Source: Cryptomeria japonica | Taxonomy: Eukaryota > Streptophyta > Pinopsida > Cupressales > Cupressaceae | Reading direction: 5' to 3' | Assembly (NCBI RefSeq): GCF_030272615.1 | Contig: NC_081406.1 | Span: 217,998,997-218,062,996 of the forward strand | Length of the DNA stretch: 64,000 nt | Shown here: in pieces, positions 1-8,915 of the stretch | Layout: every line of letters starts with the position of its first letter | Position numbering within the stretch: position 1 is the first letter of the stretch | Made by a program: the position numbers and the translations under genes | Notes under the pieces: model-generated | What the model was told of the DNA's origin: nothing | Seen by the model: only the letters and a program-made list of their open reading frames with translations | Databases searched by the model: none

Positions 1-847
1 AGATACCCCAAAAATGCAACAATGTCATAGATCCAAGCAAGAGAGTTTTGCACTCTTTAAGCAAGGATAAGATAGTTGAAAAAGGGATATCTTGTAGTAT
101 GCGTAAAGGAGATCCTTAGAGGAGAAGAGATCTTTGTACAAAAGACACCTATCCCCGAGAGGAATTATCTTAGACAAAGAAGAGAATAAGAATGCAATAC
201 TTCCTTCTTTTGCGAGGTGAAAGTGATTCTTAATGAAGGATGACGCTCTTTTTAACCCAATTGGGAGAGTGAATTCATTATGGATGTATTTTACCAAGTG
301 CAAAAGAGGTTGTAGTCAAGGACTTACACCTCTTGTGAGAGAGAATCCTTGAACAAACAACAACAAATGCATACAAGGAATAACATCAAGTAATAAAGTT
401 CACACCATCCATGAAATAGGAAAAAGTGGATCCTTAGATAAGAAATAAGGAAAGATCATTGCCTCCCAAGGATAAGGACAATGGGAAGGACTTACACAAT
501 CTTCTAGAGGGAGATTTAGACATAAGCAAAATGTACTACATACTCACATGAGTTCATGCAAGCAAGACATTAGTGTATGTAAAATTCTCCTCACAAGAAG
601 TGGGTAGGATAAGAAAGAGAATACACATCTTCTCCCATATCTAGGAAAAGAGGATTCTAAAGAAAAGATGATCAATATTCCACACTCTTACCCCATAGGA
701 ACAAGAGATAACATAGAAAAATTAGGCTATTATGTTGCTTCAAAAATATGATTGCACTTGAAATTGTACCATCATGAATGACAATGAGCCCCCAGTAAAT
801 GAGCTACCAATGTCACATAATGATGAGCAACATAATAGCCATTAATG
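1..847 (-). other. Element B interior downstream of its ORF, no recognised coding
   Basis: This stretch lies 3' of the B ORF in element orientation. It is purine-rich on the plus strand and contains many AAGGA and GAGAG runs. The only open frame is a 92-codon one at 25-303 (minus) with no motif I recognise. In element A the corresponding place, after the G-patch, holds the RT spacer and RT. Nothing like that is visible here. Confidence 0.5.
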
Positions 848-3800
848 TTATTTAAAGACATGATAGATTGAATAAGGTATTTGAATATGACATGCTAAAT
901 GCTCAACTATAAGTGAGATCAAAAACATGTATAAAATGATAAAAATTGAAGAAGGAAAGTTACAAGAAATCTTAGAAGAAAGATGAGTGTAATTTATTAG
1001 AGCCTTATCCCTGGAGGAAAGGACTTTATGATGAATAGGAGATAAAGATTCATAAGTGGATTTAGAAATTTGAGGGGAGTCATAAAGAGATTTGTTCATC
1101 GCCAAGATTTCCTTATGAGGGGAATGAGAGTTGATAGAAGTAGAAGATGATTTAGTTGAAGTGAGATCATCATCACTACTAAATATAGCATTCACATTGA
1201 GAGATGGTCTTTTAGATGCTTTGGTGGGCTTAGAAAGATTATATCCAAGTCCAAATGAATATTCATGCATGTTATGTTCTAAAGGAACTTTAATTCCTTG
1301 TTCATTTGCACCACAACCATTTCCACTATAGCCACTCTTAGCCAAAATGTGGAAACCACGACCATAACGATTAGCCATTTCAGAAAGAAAAGGTGGTTTT
1401 TCATAAGACAAAGAATCAAATTTTTTAGAATTAGAGGTGTGAGGAGAAGAAGTTTGAGAAGCGGCCACAAAATTATTGCTCATAGGTTCAAGTAAGACTG
1501 ATTGATCTCTAGTTTCTTCCTTCTTTTTAACTTTAAGCTCTCTAGGAGGAACCCTATACTCACCTACAAAGGTGGGATTAAAATCAAGAGATCCCCAATC
1601 ATCTTCTGCGAGAACCTTCTCAGGATCAGAAGCCTTTTCATGTGTAGATTCAAGTTGAGAAGAGTCTTCTTCAGGAACTTCAGACTCATCCAAAGAATTT
1701 TGATTATCAGAGGGTGATGATTCATCCATAGGTATCTTGTTTAACGAGTCATCACTAGAAGAGGAAGGCTTACAAGAACTCCCTTTGGAAGTAGATGTTT
1801 GCAAACAAGCTTGAAAATTAGTATCACCTATCAAGGTATATGTCTTATTATTATAAATAAATTTAACTTGTCTATGCAATGTAGAGGGGACAGCTTGCAT
1901 ACTGTGAATCCAAGGTCTCCCTAATAACAAGTTGTATGTTAGATTTCCCGACATAACATGGATAGGAGTAGGCAAAGTAACAGGTCCCACTGTGATGGGT
2001 AAGGTGATAATACCTAATGAAGACTTAGCCACATTATCAAAGCCTCGAATGGGATGAGAGTCAGGCTCAATAAGGGATGTATCCACATTCATCTTATGCA
2101 ATAGATTAATGCTACACACATTAAGGCCAGAACCATTATCTACCAGTGTTCGTCTTATAGCAGTGTCATTTATGATAACCACAATCATCAAGGGATCATA
2201 TTGATGTTGAATTTCACTATTAGGAAACTCATCTTGAGTAAACACAATTTGAGCTTTAGGATTCATCACAGAGTTAACCAAAGACACTATATTAGTAGAT
2301 GTATTAGGTGGAGGAACATTCAAATCTTTCAAGGCATCTTGTAACATTCCATGATGAGCGGAAGAAGTTTGGATCAAATCCCAAAGGGATATCTTAGCAG
2401 GGGTAGCTTTAAGTTGTTCTATGAGATCATATTCCTTACCAAGAACTTGTGAAATATGAGGAGCTTGAGGAAGAATAGGTTGGGAAGGAGGAAGTGAAGT
2501 TGGGATAACTGGAGGAGGATTAGGCTGCCTATTATTTCTTGTGTTATAGGTATGGGCAACTGCATGATAACTCTCTCTAGTTAATTGCTTAGCATACTCA
2601 TAAGGGCTCTTAGTAGAATAACCTCCTTGCACAGTAATAATAGGTTTCTTAGGAGTGCAAAAAGAATCATTAGCATAACTACCTTGAACCACTAAGATAG
2701 GCTTATGTAAAGGTTGAGAATTTTGAGAAGGACAAGCACCTTGGACAGTGAAGAGAGGCTTGTTAGGTGTTTCATTCACATGTATCAAATTGATTGAGGA
2801 TGGTTTAGAGGAATGAACAAAAGTGTTGGAAGAATTATTGATAGTCTTCTCTTGCACTAAAATCTCATCACGAATTAAATCAATTTTAGGAGAGAGACAA
2901 GGGGTAGGCATTGATGTTCTAGTAGGAAAAGTAATACTAGGAAAGGTCATATCATCCTCTATCATCAAAGGATCTACATGGGGAATAAACTCTCTAGGAG
3001 AAGGATCAACATTACTCTCTAAAGTCTCACTTTTGAGATGGAGATCTTTGAAAGAGATGTTAACCATCTTGTTTTGAACTAGGGTTTCCTTATGAGTAGA
3101 ACCAAGTTGAGGAGAGGGAGATGCTTTATTTTTAGAGGGAGAATGATTGAGATTCAAGGAAGGTGAGAAACTATCAAGGGAGTTTTCAATCTTGATTTCA
3201 TCCCCTTTGGCTAGGGTTCTCTCATGGGGAAGAGAATAATCTACACCTTCTTCTAATGGTTCATCCCAAATAGTGAGGTTGTTGAAAGGAATGTTTGAAG
3301 TATTGTCAATTTCAGGAGAGGAGATAACATTGTTTATTAATTCCTCATCCTTAGGAGGGAGAGCATCAATAAATGTGTTAAACTCATCCTCTTTCCTCAA
3401 AATATGTTCAATATGATCTTTAGGAGAGAGAGAATTAAGGAAATTGCTTATTATTTCATCTTCTTTCTCTAAGGGATGCTTATGGGTAAGACAAACTTTA
3501 GGAGAAGGGTAAGCATTTATCATTAATTCATCATCTCTAGTGGGAATTTTGTTGGAAAAGGAAATGCCATCACTAGGGAATGTAGGGATCATGTCATCTT
3601 CTTGCACAAAAGGATCCTCATGAAGGGAGTGTTTTTTAGGAGGAACATGAACATATTTCTCCAAAGATTCATGCCTAGGAAGGAGATCTTTGAAAGAAGT
3701 GTTCATAACCTCTTGTTGCACTAACATGCCCCCATTGGAAGGACCAACTTTAGGAGAAAATAAGTCAATATCCATCAGTACCTTTTCACTTAGAGAGGCA

Positions 3801-4078
3801 TCATGTAGGGAAGGTGAAGTAACATTAAGAAAGGTGTTTATGATATCATTCTCTTCCTCTAGGATAGCTAAATAGGAAGGGCACATTTTAAGAGAATTGC
3901 CAAGATCACTCTTAAAGTCTTCATCCTTAGAGCATGGGAGAGTCTCAAAGGGATTGGTAGCAACTCTTTTAGGAACTAAAATGTTGTTATAGATGGGGGG
4001 AGGTTCTTTAGGAGAAGGAAAAATTGAAACAAGGGAAGCTAACCCATTATCACATCTATGAAATGAATGCATCATCAC
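848..4078 (-). CDS. Repeat-rich protease/G-patch polyprotein of element B (1,076 aa)
   Basis: The longest open frame in the window, with no internal stop. Residues about 1-500 are hydrophilic and built from degenerate repeats: PLVQEDD, PLEKEDEI and ILRKEDEF alternate with SPK or FKDL blocks. No gag or zinc-knuckle motif is visible. Around residue 646 lies a retropepsin-like site, TLVDNGSGLNVC. About 70 residues later comes LLGRPWIHSMQAVPS, the same block as in the element A protease. DNG instead of DTG/DSG is, to my knowledge, common in Tat elements. Residues about 904-950 form a G-patch (GRGFHILAKSGYSGNGCG, then FGLGY), an RNA-binding motif. The last 35 residues hold a hydrophobic stretch (IFIILYMFLISLI) that could be a membrane segment or read-through of non-coding DNA. 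The start is the first ATG cluster after the PBS. The product may help a pol-less element use proteins supplied in trans (inference). Confidence 0.75.
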   Translation of the reverse strand: MMMHSFHRCDNGLASLVSIFPSPKEPPPIYNNILVPKRVATNPFETLPCSKDEDFKSDLGNSLKMCPSYLAILEEENDIINTFLNVTSPSLHDASLSEKVLMDIDLFSPKVGPSNGGMLVQQEVMNTSFKDLLPRHESLEKYVHVPPKKHSLHEDPFVQEDDMIPTFPSDGISFSNKIPTRDDELMINAYPSPKVCLTHKHPLEKEDEIISNFLNSLSPKDHIEHILRKEDEFNTFIDALPPKDEELINNVISSPEIDNTSNIPFNNLTIWDEPLEEGVDYSLPHERTLAKGDEIKIENSLDSFSPSLNLNHSPSKNKASPSPQLGSTHKETLVQNKMVNISFKDLHLKSETLESNVDPSPREFIPHVDPLMIEDDMTFPSITFPTRTSMPTPCLSPKIDLIRDEILVQEKTINNSSNTFVHSSKPSSINLIHVNETPNKPLFTVQGACPSQNSQPLHKPILVVQGSYANDSFCTPKKPIITVQGGYSTKSPYEYAKQLTRESYHAVAHTYNTRNNRQPNPPPVIPTSLPPSQPILPQAPHISQVLGKEYDLIEQLKATPAKISLWDLIQTSSAHHGMLQDALKDLNVPPPNTSTNIVSLVNSVMNPKAQIVFTQDEFPNSEIQHQYDPLMIVVIINDTAIRRTLVDNGSGLNVCSINLLHKMNVDTSLIEPDSHPIRGFDNVAKSSLGIITLPITVGPVTLPTPIHVMSGNLTYNLLLGRPWIHSMQAVPSTLHRQVKFIYNNKTYTLIGDTNFQACLQTSTSKGSSCKPSSSSDDSLNKIPMDESSPSDNQNSLDESEVPEEDSSQLESTHEKASDPEKVLAEDDWGSLDFNPTFVGEYRVPPRELKVKKKEETRDQSVLLEPMSNNFVAASQTSSPHTSNSKKFDSLSYEKPPFLSEMANRYGRGFHILAKSGYSGNGCGANEQGIKVPLEHNMHEYSFGLGYNLSKPTKASKRPSLNVNAIFSSDDDLTSTKSSSTSINSHSPHKEILAMNKSLYDSPQISKSTYESLSPIHHKVLSSRDKALINYTHLSSKISCNFPSSIFIILYMFLISLIVEHLACHIQIPYSIYHVFK

Positions 4079-4383
4079 AACAATTTTACTCTTTCAAATG
4101 ATAACACATGCAAAATAGAAGGAAATGTGTAATTTTAACCAATGCAAGCACTTAGAATGTAGATTTAGAAAATGAAATTTATGATTCAAATGAGTTCCTA
4201 AATCAGATTTGAAATTATTGATCCAATTAAGCTATCCACAAGTTCAACTTTGAATTTTAGCAAAAATTTCCTCTAAATTTTTGAATTTTGCAAGAAATTG
4301 AAACTTGTAAATACAAATTTGAATTTGAAATAGCATAAACACTCAACTTTGACAACATAAATTGGAATTAGAGAAGATTGGAG

Positions 4384-4401
4384 TTCACGTCGGGTTCACC
4401 A
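4384..4401 (-). promoter_or_regulatory. Primer binding site of element B (tRNA-Trp type)
   Basis: On the minus strand this reads TGGTGAACCCGACGTGAA, three bases inside the LTR end. From memory it is complementary to the last 18 bases of plant nuclear tRNA-Trp(CCA), including the CCA tail. Element A carries the same 18-mer at 23640-23657. Confidence 0.8.
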
Positions 4402-4846
4402 AAATGTGTGGGGGAAAAAGTGAAACTAAGCAAACATGCCCTAATCTCACTTTCAACCACACACTTGTGGAATACGAAAGAGCCTAGAGGTATCACACAA
4501 TTGGCTATTTCTTTTTGTGGAAGAGAGAGCCACGGGCTACCTATTAGGATTTCTATTCCTTTGTTGCAATTGAAAGATAAAATGATGCAAGTTCAATCCC
4601 TAACCCCAAAGTGCAAGTATGAACTAATAACAAGATTGCAGAATTGAACTTAAACAATGGAAAGTTGTAAACACAAGGACGAGACAAGAATGTAAATGCA
4701 TACCCGGTGTTAAAATATGAATGAAAATGTTCAGGATGTGGGTGCGAGCGCCACTGTCCTGATTCTGCCCCTGAAACTGCTCTGGAAACTGCTGTTTTGC
4801 AACCTGGAAAGCTGTCAAAAATGCTGAAAACTGTTGTCTGTCAGGA

Positions 4847-4935
4847 GGACCAGGGCGCCCAGCGCCCCTGTCCCAGGGACCAGGGTGCCCAGCGCCCCTG
4901 TCCTGGCAGGACCAGGGCGCTCCACGCCCCTGTCC
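4847..4935. repeat. Three tandem GC-rich hairpin units in LTR B
   Basis: Three 27-bp units at 4847-4873, 4877-4903 and 4909-4935, spaced 30 and 32 bp. Each is an imperfect inverted repeat: GGACCAGGGCGC, a three-base loop, then GCGCCCCTGTCC (ACGCCCCTGTCC in unit three). The block is far more GC-rich than its surroundings. In element orientation it lies about 0.6 kb downstream of the TATA-like motif, so it should be transcribed in R/U5. Confidence 0.85.
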
Positions 4936-5548
4936 TGGTCTTTTGCTCTGAAATTTGGTGTGAAGTTCCGTCTCAGTCTGCTTCCGTCGGATCTACAACT
5001 TGTGGCATCGTCCGAATCCTGAAACCTGCACTTATATCTGAAAAGGGTATGGTGCGCGGCTATATAGGGTTTTACCTTAGTCAAACCCCTGCTTTGGTGA
5101 TTTCCACCTCCACGAATAGCCAAGTTGTATTGTAAAAGTAGTGTGTGTGTAGACCTTGTGTGTGTGCAGGATCCTAAAATGCAAGTAAGCAAACTAGAGC
5201 AACCTAGAAAGTAAACCCTAATTGCTTGTAAATGATAATGTAAATACTCCAAATCAAGATGAAAAGTGATCTAAAGCATGAATACAAATGATATGATGAA
5301 GCTTATGCAAAGACATGAAAACAACATGAAATCATACCCAACCCCAAGGGAGGGGTACAAGCCAATCTTCGGTCGGTAATCCCCTATTGCTCTTCAATGT
5401 CTTCAAAGCCCTAAATGAATGAATGAAATTGATGAATTCTTGATGGATGGATGTTGAATGTTGTTGAAGTCTTCAAAGATCTGCTCTTTCGCTGCATAGA
5501 AGGTCCTTGAAACCAAAAATCAGATCCTTTCAAATGAAGAAAGAGAGC

Positions 5549-5557
5549 TTTTATATA
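5549..5557 (-). promoter_or_regulatory. TATA-like motif in LTR B
   Basis: On the minus strand this reads TATATAAAA, followed by GCTCTC. It lies about 520 bp into the LTR from its 5' end, a sensible U3/R boundary. A second weaker candidate (CTATATAGCC on the minus strand) is at about 5059-5068. No transcript evidence is available. Confidence 0.5.
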
Positions 5558-5679
5558 TGAAACCCTAGGTCTTAATTTCAACTTTTGGCCAACCTAGAGA
5601 TTGAATCTCCTGCCAATTTCTTGGGGTTAAGCTTTATTTTATGATTGGATTGTGCTCCTAAAATTTTGAGAAAAATGTC

Positions 5680-5713
5680 CGGGACCATGTGCATGCCGGG
5701 CGCCATGGTCCCG
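5680..5713. repeat. Perfect 10-bp inverted repeat in LTR B
   Basis: CGGGACCATG (5680-5689) and CATGGTCCCG (5704-5713) are exact reverse complements with a 14-base loop that itself contains GCCGGGCGC. It could form a stable hairpin in DNA or RNA. In element orientation it lies upstream of the TATA-like motif, so more probably a U3 DNA element. Confidence 0.8.
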
Positions 5714-6077
5714 ACAACTTTTCACCAAATTTTCAGGGCCATCGGATATGATGATTTTAGAGTGAATCCCGAAGTTACAGCTGATTTCGAGATGTTTTGA
5801 CCCCTGAAATCAAGCCCCCAAGTTCAAAATAGGACCTAATTAGGGTTTTTGATTAAATGATGTATTGGAGGAATAAAATGAAAGGGGCACACTTTAATGA
5901 AAGGGCCCAACTTTATGATGTGGGAGATGATAAAATAGAACCCTAGACCTAATTAATTTAATTAATTAAGTGCTAAAGGGGAAATGCAATGCAAAATGCA
6001 AAATGCGCCAAGGTGGGTGCTAAACTAGGTGTGAAATTGTACCACCCTAGCAAGTGCATACAATTTATGACGCTACA

Positions 6078-6455
6078 AATATTATCGGTTACAAGGCCTT
6101 TTTTTACAACGTTCGGTTACAATAGCGCTACTCTATGTGTCCACAGAAGCGCTACTTAACATGAATGCACTAAAGTATAGAAAAAAAATGCAAAAGTAAA
6201 ATATTTAAACAACAATACAAGTGCGCTAAAATATGGACAAAAGTGCTACTTAAGAGTCAAAAGCACTAATATATGTACAATAGCGCTAAATTTGAGACAC
6301 TAGCGCTATTGTAAAAACAATAGCGCTAAAAGATCAAATTGCAATAGCACTAAAGCTCAAACAAAAGCGCCAAAGCGCGACTTGTGTGTGAAGCTAAACA
6401 GTCAAAAAGTTAGTTTGTTTTTAAAAAATTTTGGGTTCACATCGAGTTCACCAAA
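6078..6455 (-). repeat. Second copy of the element A PBS and leader, cut by element B
   Basis: This segment is collinear with 23302-23659, the leader directly downstream of the A 5' LTR. It starts beside the left A LTR and is broken off at 6078 by element B. It carries the AGCGCT palindrome cluster (about 6122-6378), with exact AGCGCT at 6124, 6282, 6302 and 6322 among others. A leader beyond the apparent 3' LTR means that LTR also served as the 5' LTR of a further copy. Confidence 0.8.
6436..6453 (-). promoter_or_regulatory. Decayed tRNA-Trp-type PBS next to the left A LTR
   Basis: Matches the PBS at 23640-23657 except for two G-to-A changes on the plus strand (CACATCGAG for CACGTCGGG). It is separated from the LTR by two bases, as in the right copy. 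Confidence 0.8.
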
Positions 6456-7827
6456 TGATGCTCTGCAAAATGAACAATGTTAGACTAAAACCTATGGTCG
6501 TATAACACACAAAACACAAGAAACAAAGACAAACATTAGTATTAATCAACCAAAAACTAGTCTAAGCAGGCATACCAAAAGAGACACTAAAAACATGATA
6601 AAATATTTAACTATGGAAGCAAACACAATAAGGCATCTCCAAATGCTTTCTAACATGCTTTTAGCTCCTTCTCTCTTGTTCCTCTCCTCTCCAAGTTCCA
6701 AATTAGTGTAGCTCTCAGTAGTTTTTTGCACTATAGATGTCTTATGGAGGTTCAAGATTGTAGATGATTATGAAAAGTATGCAAATGCAAGCTTAATAAC
6801 CAAAGAAAGATGAGTTATCTAAATGTTATTTGTTAATTTTAACCAAAAGAGTGAGTATGACTAATTATGTTAAAATGCTCTCTAAAAGTTTTTATAACTT
6901 AGATGCATACAAGTTTTCAAGATCTGTATTATGAAGAAATGGGCTCTATTTATAGGGAAATTGGAGCAATTGATGGTTGAGATTGAGTAATCTCAACCAG
7001 GGTTAGGATTGAATGATATTCAATCCATTTGTGGACTTTCAACCCAATCCCAAGATGACAAGTGTCAACATGAGAAGGGTTGAGAGGAGAGAGAATAAGC
7101 ATTAAATGCTTGACATGACCTGAGGGTTAACTTGGGAGTTAAGGTCAAGGTTGGGTTGAGTAAATAAATTCTTTATTCAAAGAATAAAGTTTTTATCTAA
7201 TGAATAAACTCTTGTGAAAAGGTTAAAGGGATAACCATGGTCAAAACAATAAATGGTCGAGGAGACACATGAGTCACATGAGGGTTGAGTTAGGGGTTAA
7301 CCATAAATGGTCATGTAAGAGCCATAAGTGGTTTGGATGACTTTAGAGGTTAATTTGTTGAACACACAAAGCATTTAATGCTTTTCAAAGACTTTGAAGT
7401 CTTTTAGAAGTGACTCCAAGTTGCTTAGGAATGTGACAATAATTAGGGGATGGATTAGGGTAATTAGGAAGGGTTTAGAAGAATCTAGAAGGGGGTTAGG
7501 ATTGCAGGTGGGTTTGGTGGGTGAGGGAAACTTGCATTTGTAGGAAAATGCAAGTGGGGGGAATAAATGATTTAAATAAATGTTTTATTTAATTTATTTA
7601 AAAGAAGAAAGGGGATTAAATCAATAAATAATATTTATTCATTTAATTGATTGTGAATTTGGTTTAATGAATTAATTAAAATAAATTGAATAATTTATTT
7701 AATTAATAGGAGAATGTTTTGAAAATGAAATTAATTAAATGCTAATATAATTGTTTGCTAGTGGGTTTTTAATCAAATAAATAGAAAATATTCATTTAAT
7801 TAAAATGGACAGATTTATGTGACTACA
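6456..7827 (-). repeat. Left LTR of element A (1,372 bp)
   Basis: Plus-strand ends TGATGCTCTGC and GTGACTACA; on the minus strand it runs TGTAGTCAC...GCATCA. It aligns over its length with 23660-25069. The right copy has about 38 extra bases, mainly an AT-rich insert near 24730-24775. It is bounded by PPT-like sequence on the right and PBS-like sequence on the left, so it is the 3' LTR of A and the 5' LTR of a second tandem copy. Confidence 0.9.
6946..6955 (-). promoter_or_regulatory. TATA box of left A LTR
   Basis: On the minus strand CTATAAATAG, followed by AGCCC. The same box is present at 24145-24154 in the right LTR and at 63424-63433 in the A-like LTR at the window edge. It lies about 870 bp into the LTR, leaving about 490 bp for R and U5. 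Confidence 0.75.
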
Positions 7828-7840
7828 TTTGCCTCTCTTT
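7828..7840 (-). promoter_or_regulatory. Polypurine tract of element A
   Basis: On the minus strand AAAGAGAGGCAAA directly precedes the TGTAGTCAC start of the 3' LTR. A purine run broken by one C is acceptable as a plus-strand priming site, but there is no second copy to compare. Confidence 0.65.
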
Positions 7841-8129
7841 GAGATAGTACAGTTTATCATGTTGTTTCAAAGAAAGAGAAATAGGTGTGAAGAAATATGC
7901 CCCATAAAATGTAAATTTAATGGGTGGTATGCTCCCTCGAGAGATGGGCCGAAAATTTCAAAAAATCGAGCAATCTCTCGAAAAAGAATACAAATTGGTG
8001 GGGTGGTAGAAGAGAAGATTTTAGCAATACTGGTGAAAAAATAGAAGAAATCGGAGATAAAATGGAGAAATGGGAGGCTCGAGAAGTTCATGGCAGTGAG
8101 CGGGGGGAAATTAGGGTTATGGCGAAGGG

Positions 8130-8136
8130 TATATAT
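8130..8136 (+). promoter_or_regulatory. Candidate TATA box for the antisense PMD gene
   Basis: TATATAT about 65-70 bp upstream of the proposed ATG at 8201 and within 310 bp of the element's own 3' LTR. Weak evidence by itself; it matters only because it fits the gene model. Confidence 0.35.
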
Positions 8137-8275
8137 GAGGGGAAAGGGGTGAAAACAAGGAGTAGGGAGTGACCTTTTGGAAGAGCAAGGAGCAGTCAAG
8201 ATGTTGGTTCCCATAGCAGAGCACCGTTTAGAGCGAGTTTGTCGATTCCAACGGCCAGATGACTATGGACCAGCG

Positions 8276-8915
8276 GTATGTGAATATGAAATTTTGAATT
8301 TTATTCATTTTTTATTTTTTTTGCTGAGTCCAAGTTGAGTCAACACAATAGCGCTAAAACTATGTTTTGGTGCTATTAGCAACTAAATTAGCACTATTGT
8401 GCCGCTATAGTGCTATTGCATAGTGGTTTTAGCATTGTTGTCAAAATTTGCGCTATTGTATAGATGCTTTAGCGCTTTTGCTTGTTTAGCGCTATTGAGT
8501 AGTTGATTGAGCGCTATTGTTGTGAAATAGCACTATGGTATAGTCAATGTAGTGCTATTGTTGGTTTAGCGCTATTGCGTAGTTGATTTAGCGCTTTTGT
8601 GATAGTATTAGCATTGTTGTGTTCAAAATAGCGCTATGTGTAGGAAAACAAATGCCCCAGTGTGCTGGAAAAAGAATCTCCTGATGCCAATGATGGATGG
8701 ATGGAGAGGTGAGGTGAGAGTTGTTTTGAACCATAGCAGCCCTAATGAGACTTAGGTCATTAGGATAAATGTTTGTTAAAGTCTAGGTGTTCCATGATTG
8801 CTTACCTGTTGAGACCCAAAGATACTTGATCAAAGTATATGTTGATAGTCTAGGTTTAAACTTAAGAAAGTTTGAGACAAAACAACTAATGATGATGGTT
8901 GATGCATGTGTGTAG
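8276..8915 (+). other. Predicted phase-0 intron of the PMD gene
   Basis: The 640-bp segment starts GTATGT and ends TGCATGTGTGTAG, with a T-rich start. Reading frames on both sides are phase 0 and read as one protein. The element's genomic RNA is antisense to this intron, so splice signals would not be recognised and it would survive retrotransposition. It contains the AGCGCT palindrome cluster. Confidence 0.6.
8345..8636. repeat. AGCGCT palindrome cluster near the 3' end of element A
   Basis: At least seven exact AGCGCT sites plus decayed forms (AGTGCT, AGCACT, AGCATT) in about 290 bp. Most are in the plus-strand context TTTAGCGCTATTG, for example 8485-8497 and 8565-8577. Spacing is irregular, roughly 20-40 bp. 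The decayed forms look like CpG deamination. The 13-mer is the exact reverse complement of CAATAGCGCTAAA in the A leader (6278-6290, 6318-6330). Confidence 0.85.

Larger units (their letters stand above)
1..6077 (-). mobile_element. Element B: Tat/Ogre-like LTR retrotransposon, partial (continues left of window)
   Basis: A minus-strand element. Its 5' LTR is at 4405-6077, followed by a tRNA-Trp-type PBS (4384-4401) and a long ORF (848-4078). The 3' part and second LTR lie left of the window. It sits inside a copy of the A leader: plus-strand sequence from 6078 rightward matches the A leader from about 23,302, and the match stops exactly at the B terminus. The target duplication cannot be checked without the other end; the adjacent bases are AATAT. 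No RT or integrase is visible in the part shown, so it may be non-autonomous. Confidence 0.8.
4405..6077 (-). repeat. 5' LTR of element B (1,673 bp)
   Basis: Plus-strand ends are TGTGTGG and CGCTACA, so on the minus strand the LTR runs TGTAGCG...CCACACA (TG...CA). The left boundary is set by the PBS, the right by the abrupt start of A-leader homology at 6078. The partner LTR is outside the window, so identity cannot be judged. The interior contains a GC-rich hairpin array (4847-4935), a perfect 10-bp inverted repeat (5680-5713) and a TATA-like motif. ORFs inside it are not conserved and are not called. Confidence 0.8.

Noticed and set aside
4384-4401. tRNA gene suggested by the tRNA-Trp 3' end match (also 6436 and 23640)
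   Set aside because: Only 18 bases match, each directly beside an LTR end; no anticodon or D arm nearby. These are primer binding sites.
4797-5252. Pro/Arg-rich open frames on both strands (4797-5135 and 4815-5252)
   Set aside because: They are translations of the GC-rich hairpin array inside LTR B; both strands are open because the units are inverted repeats.
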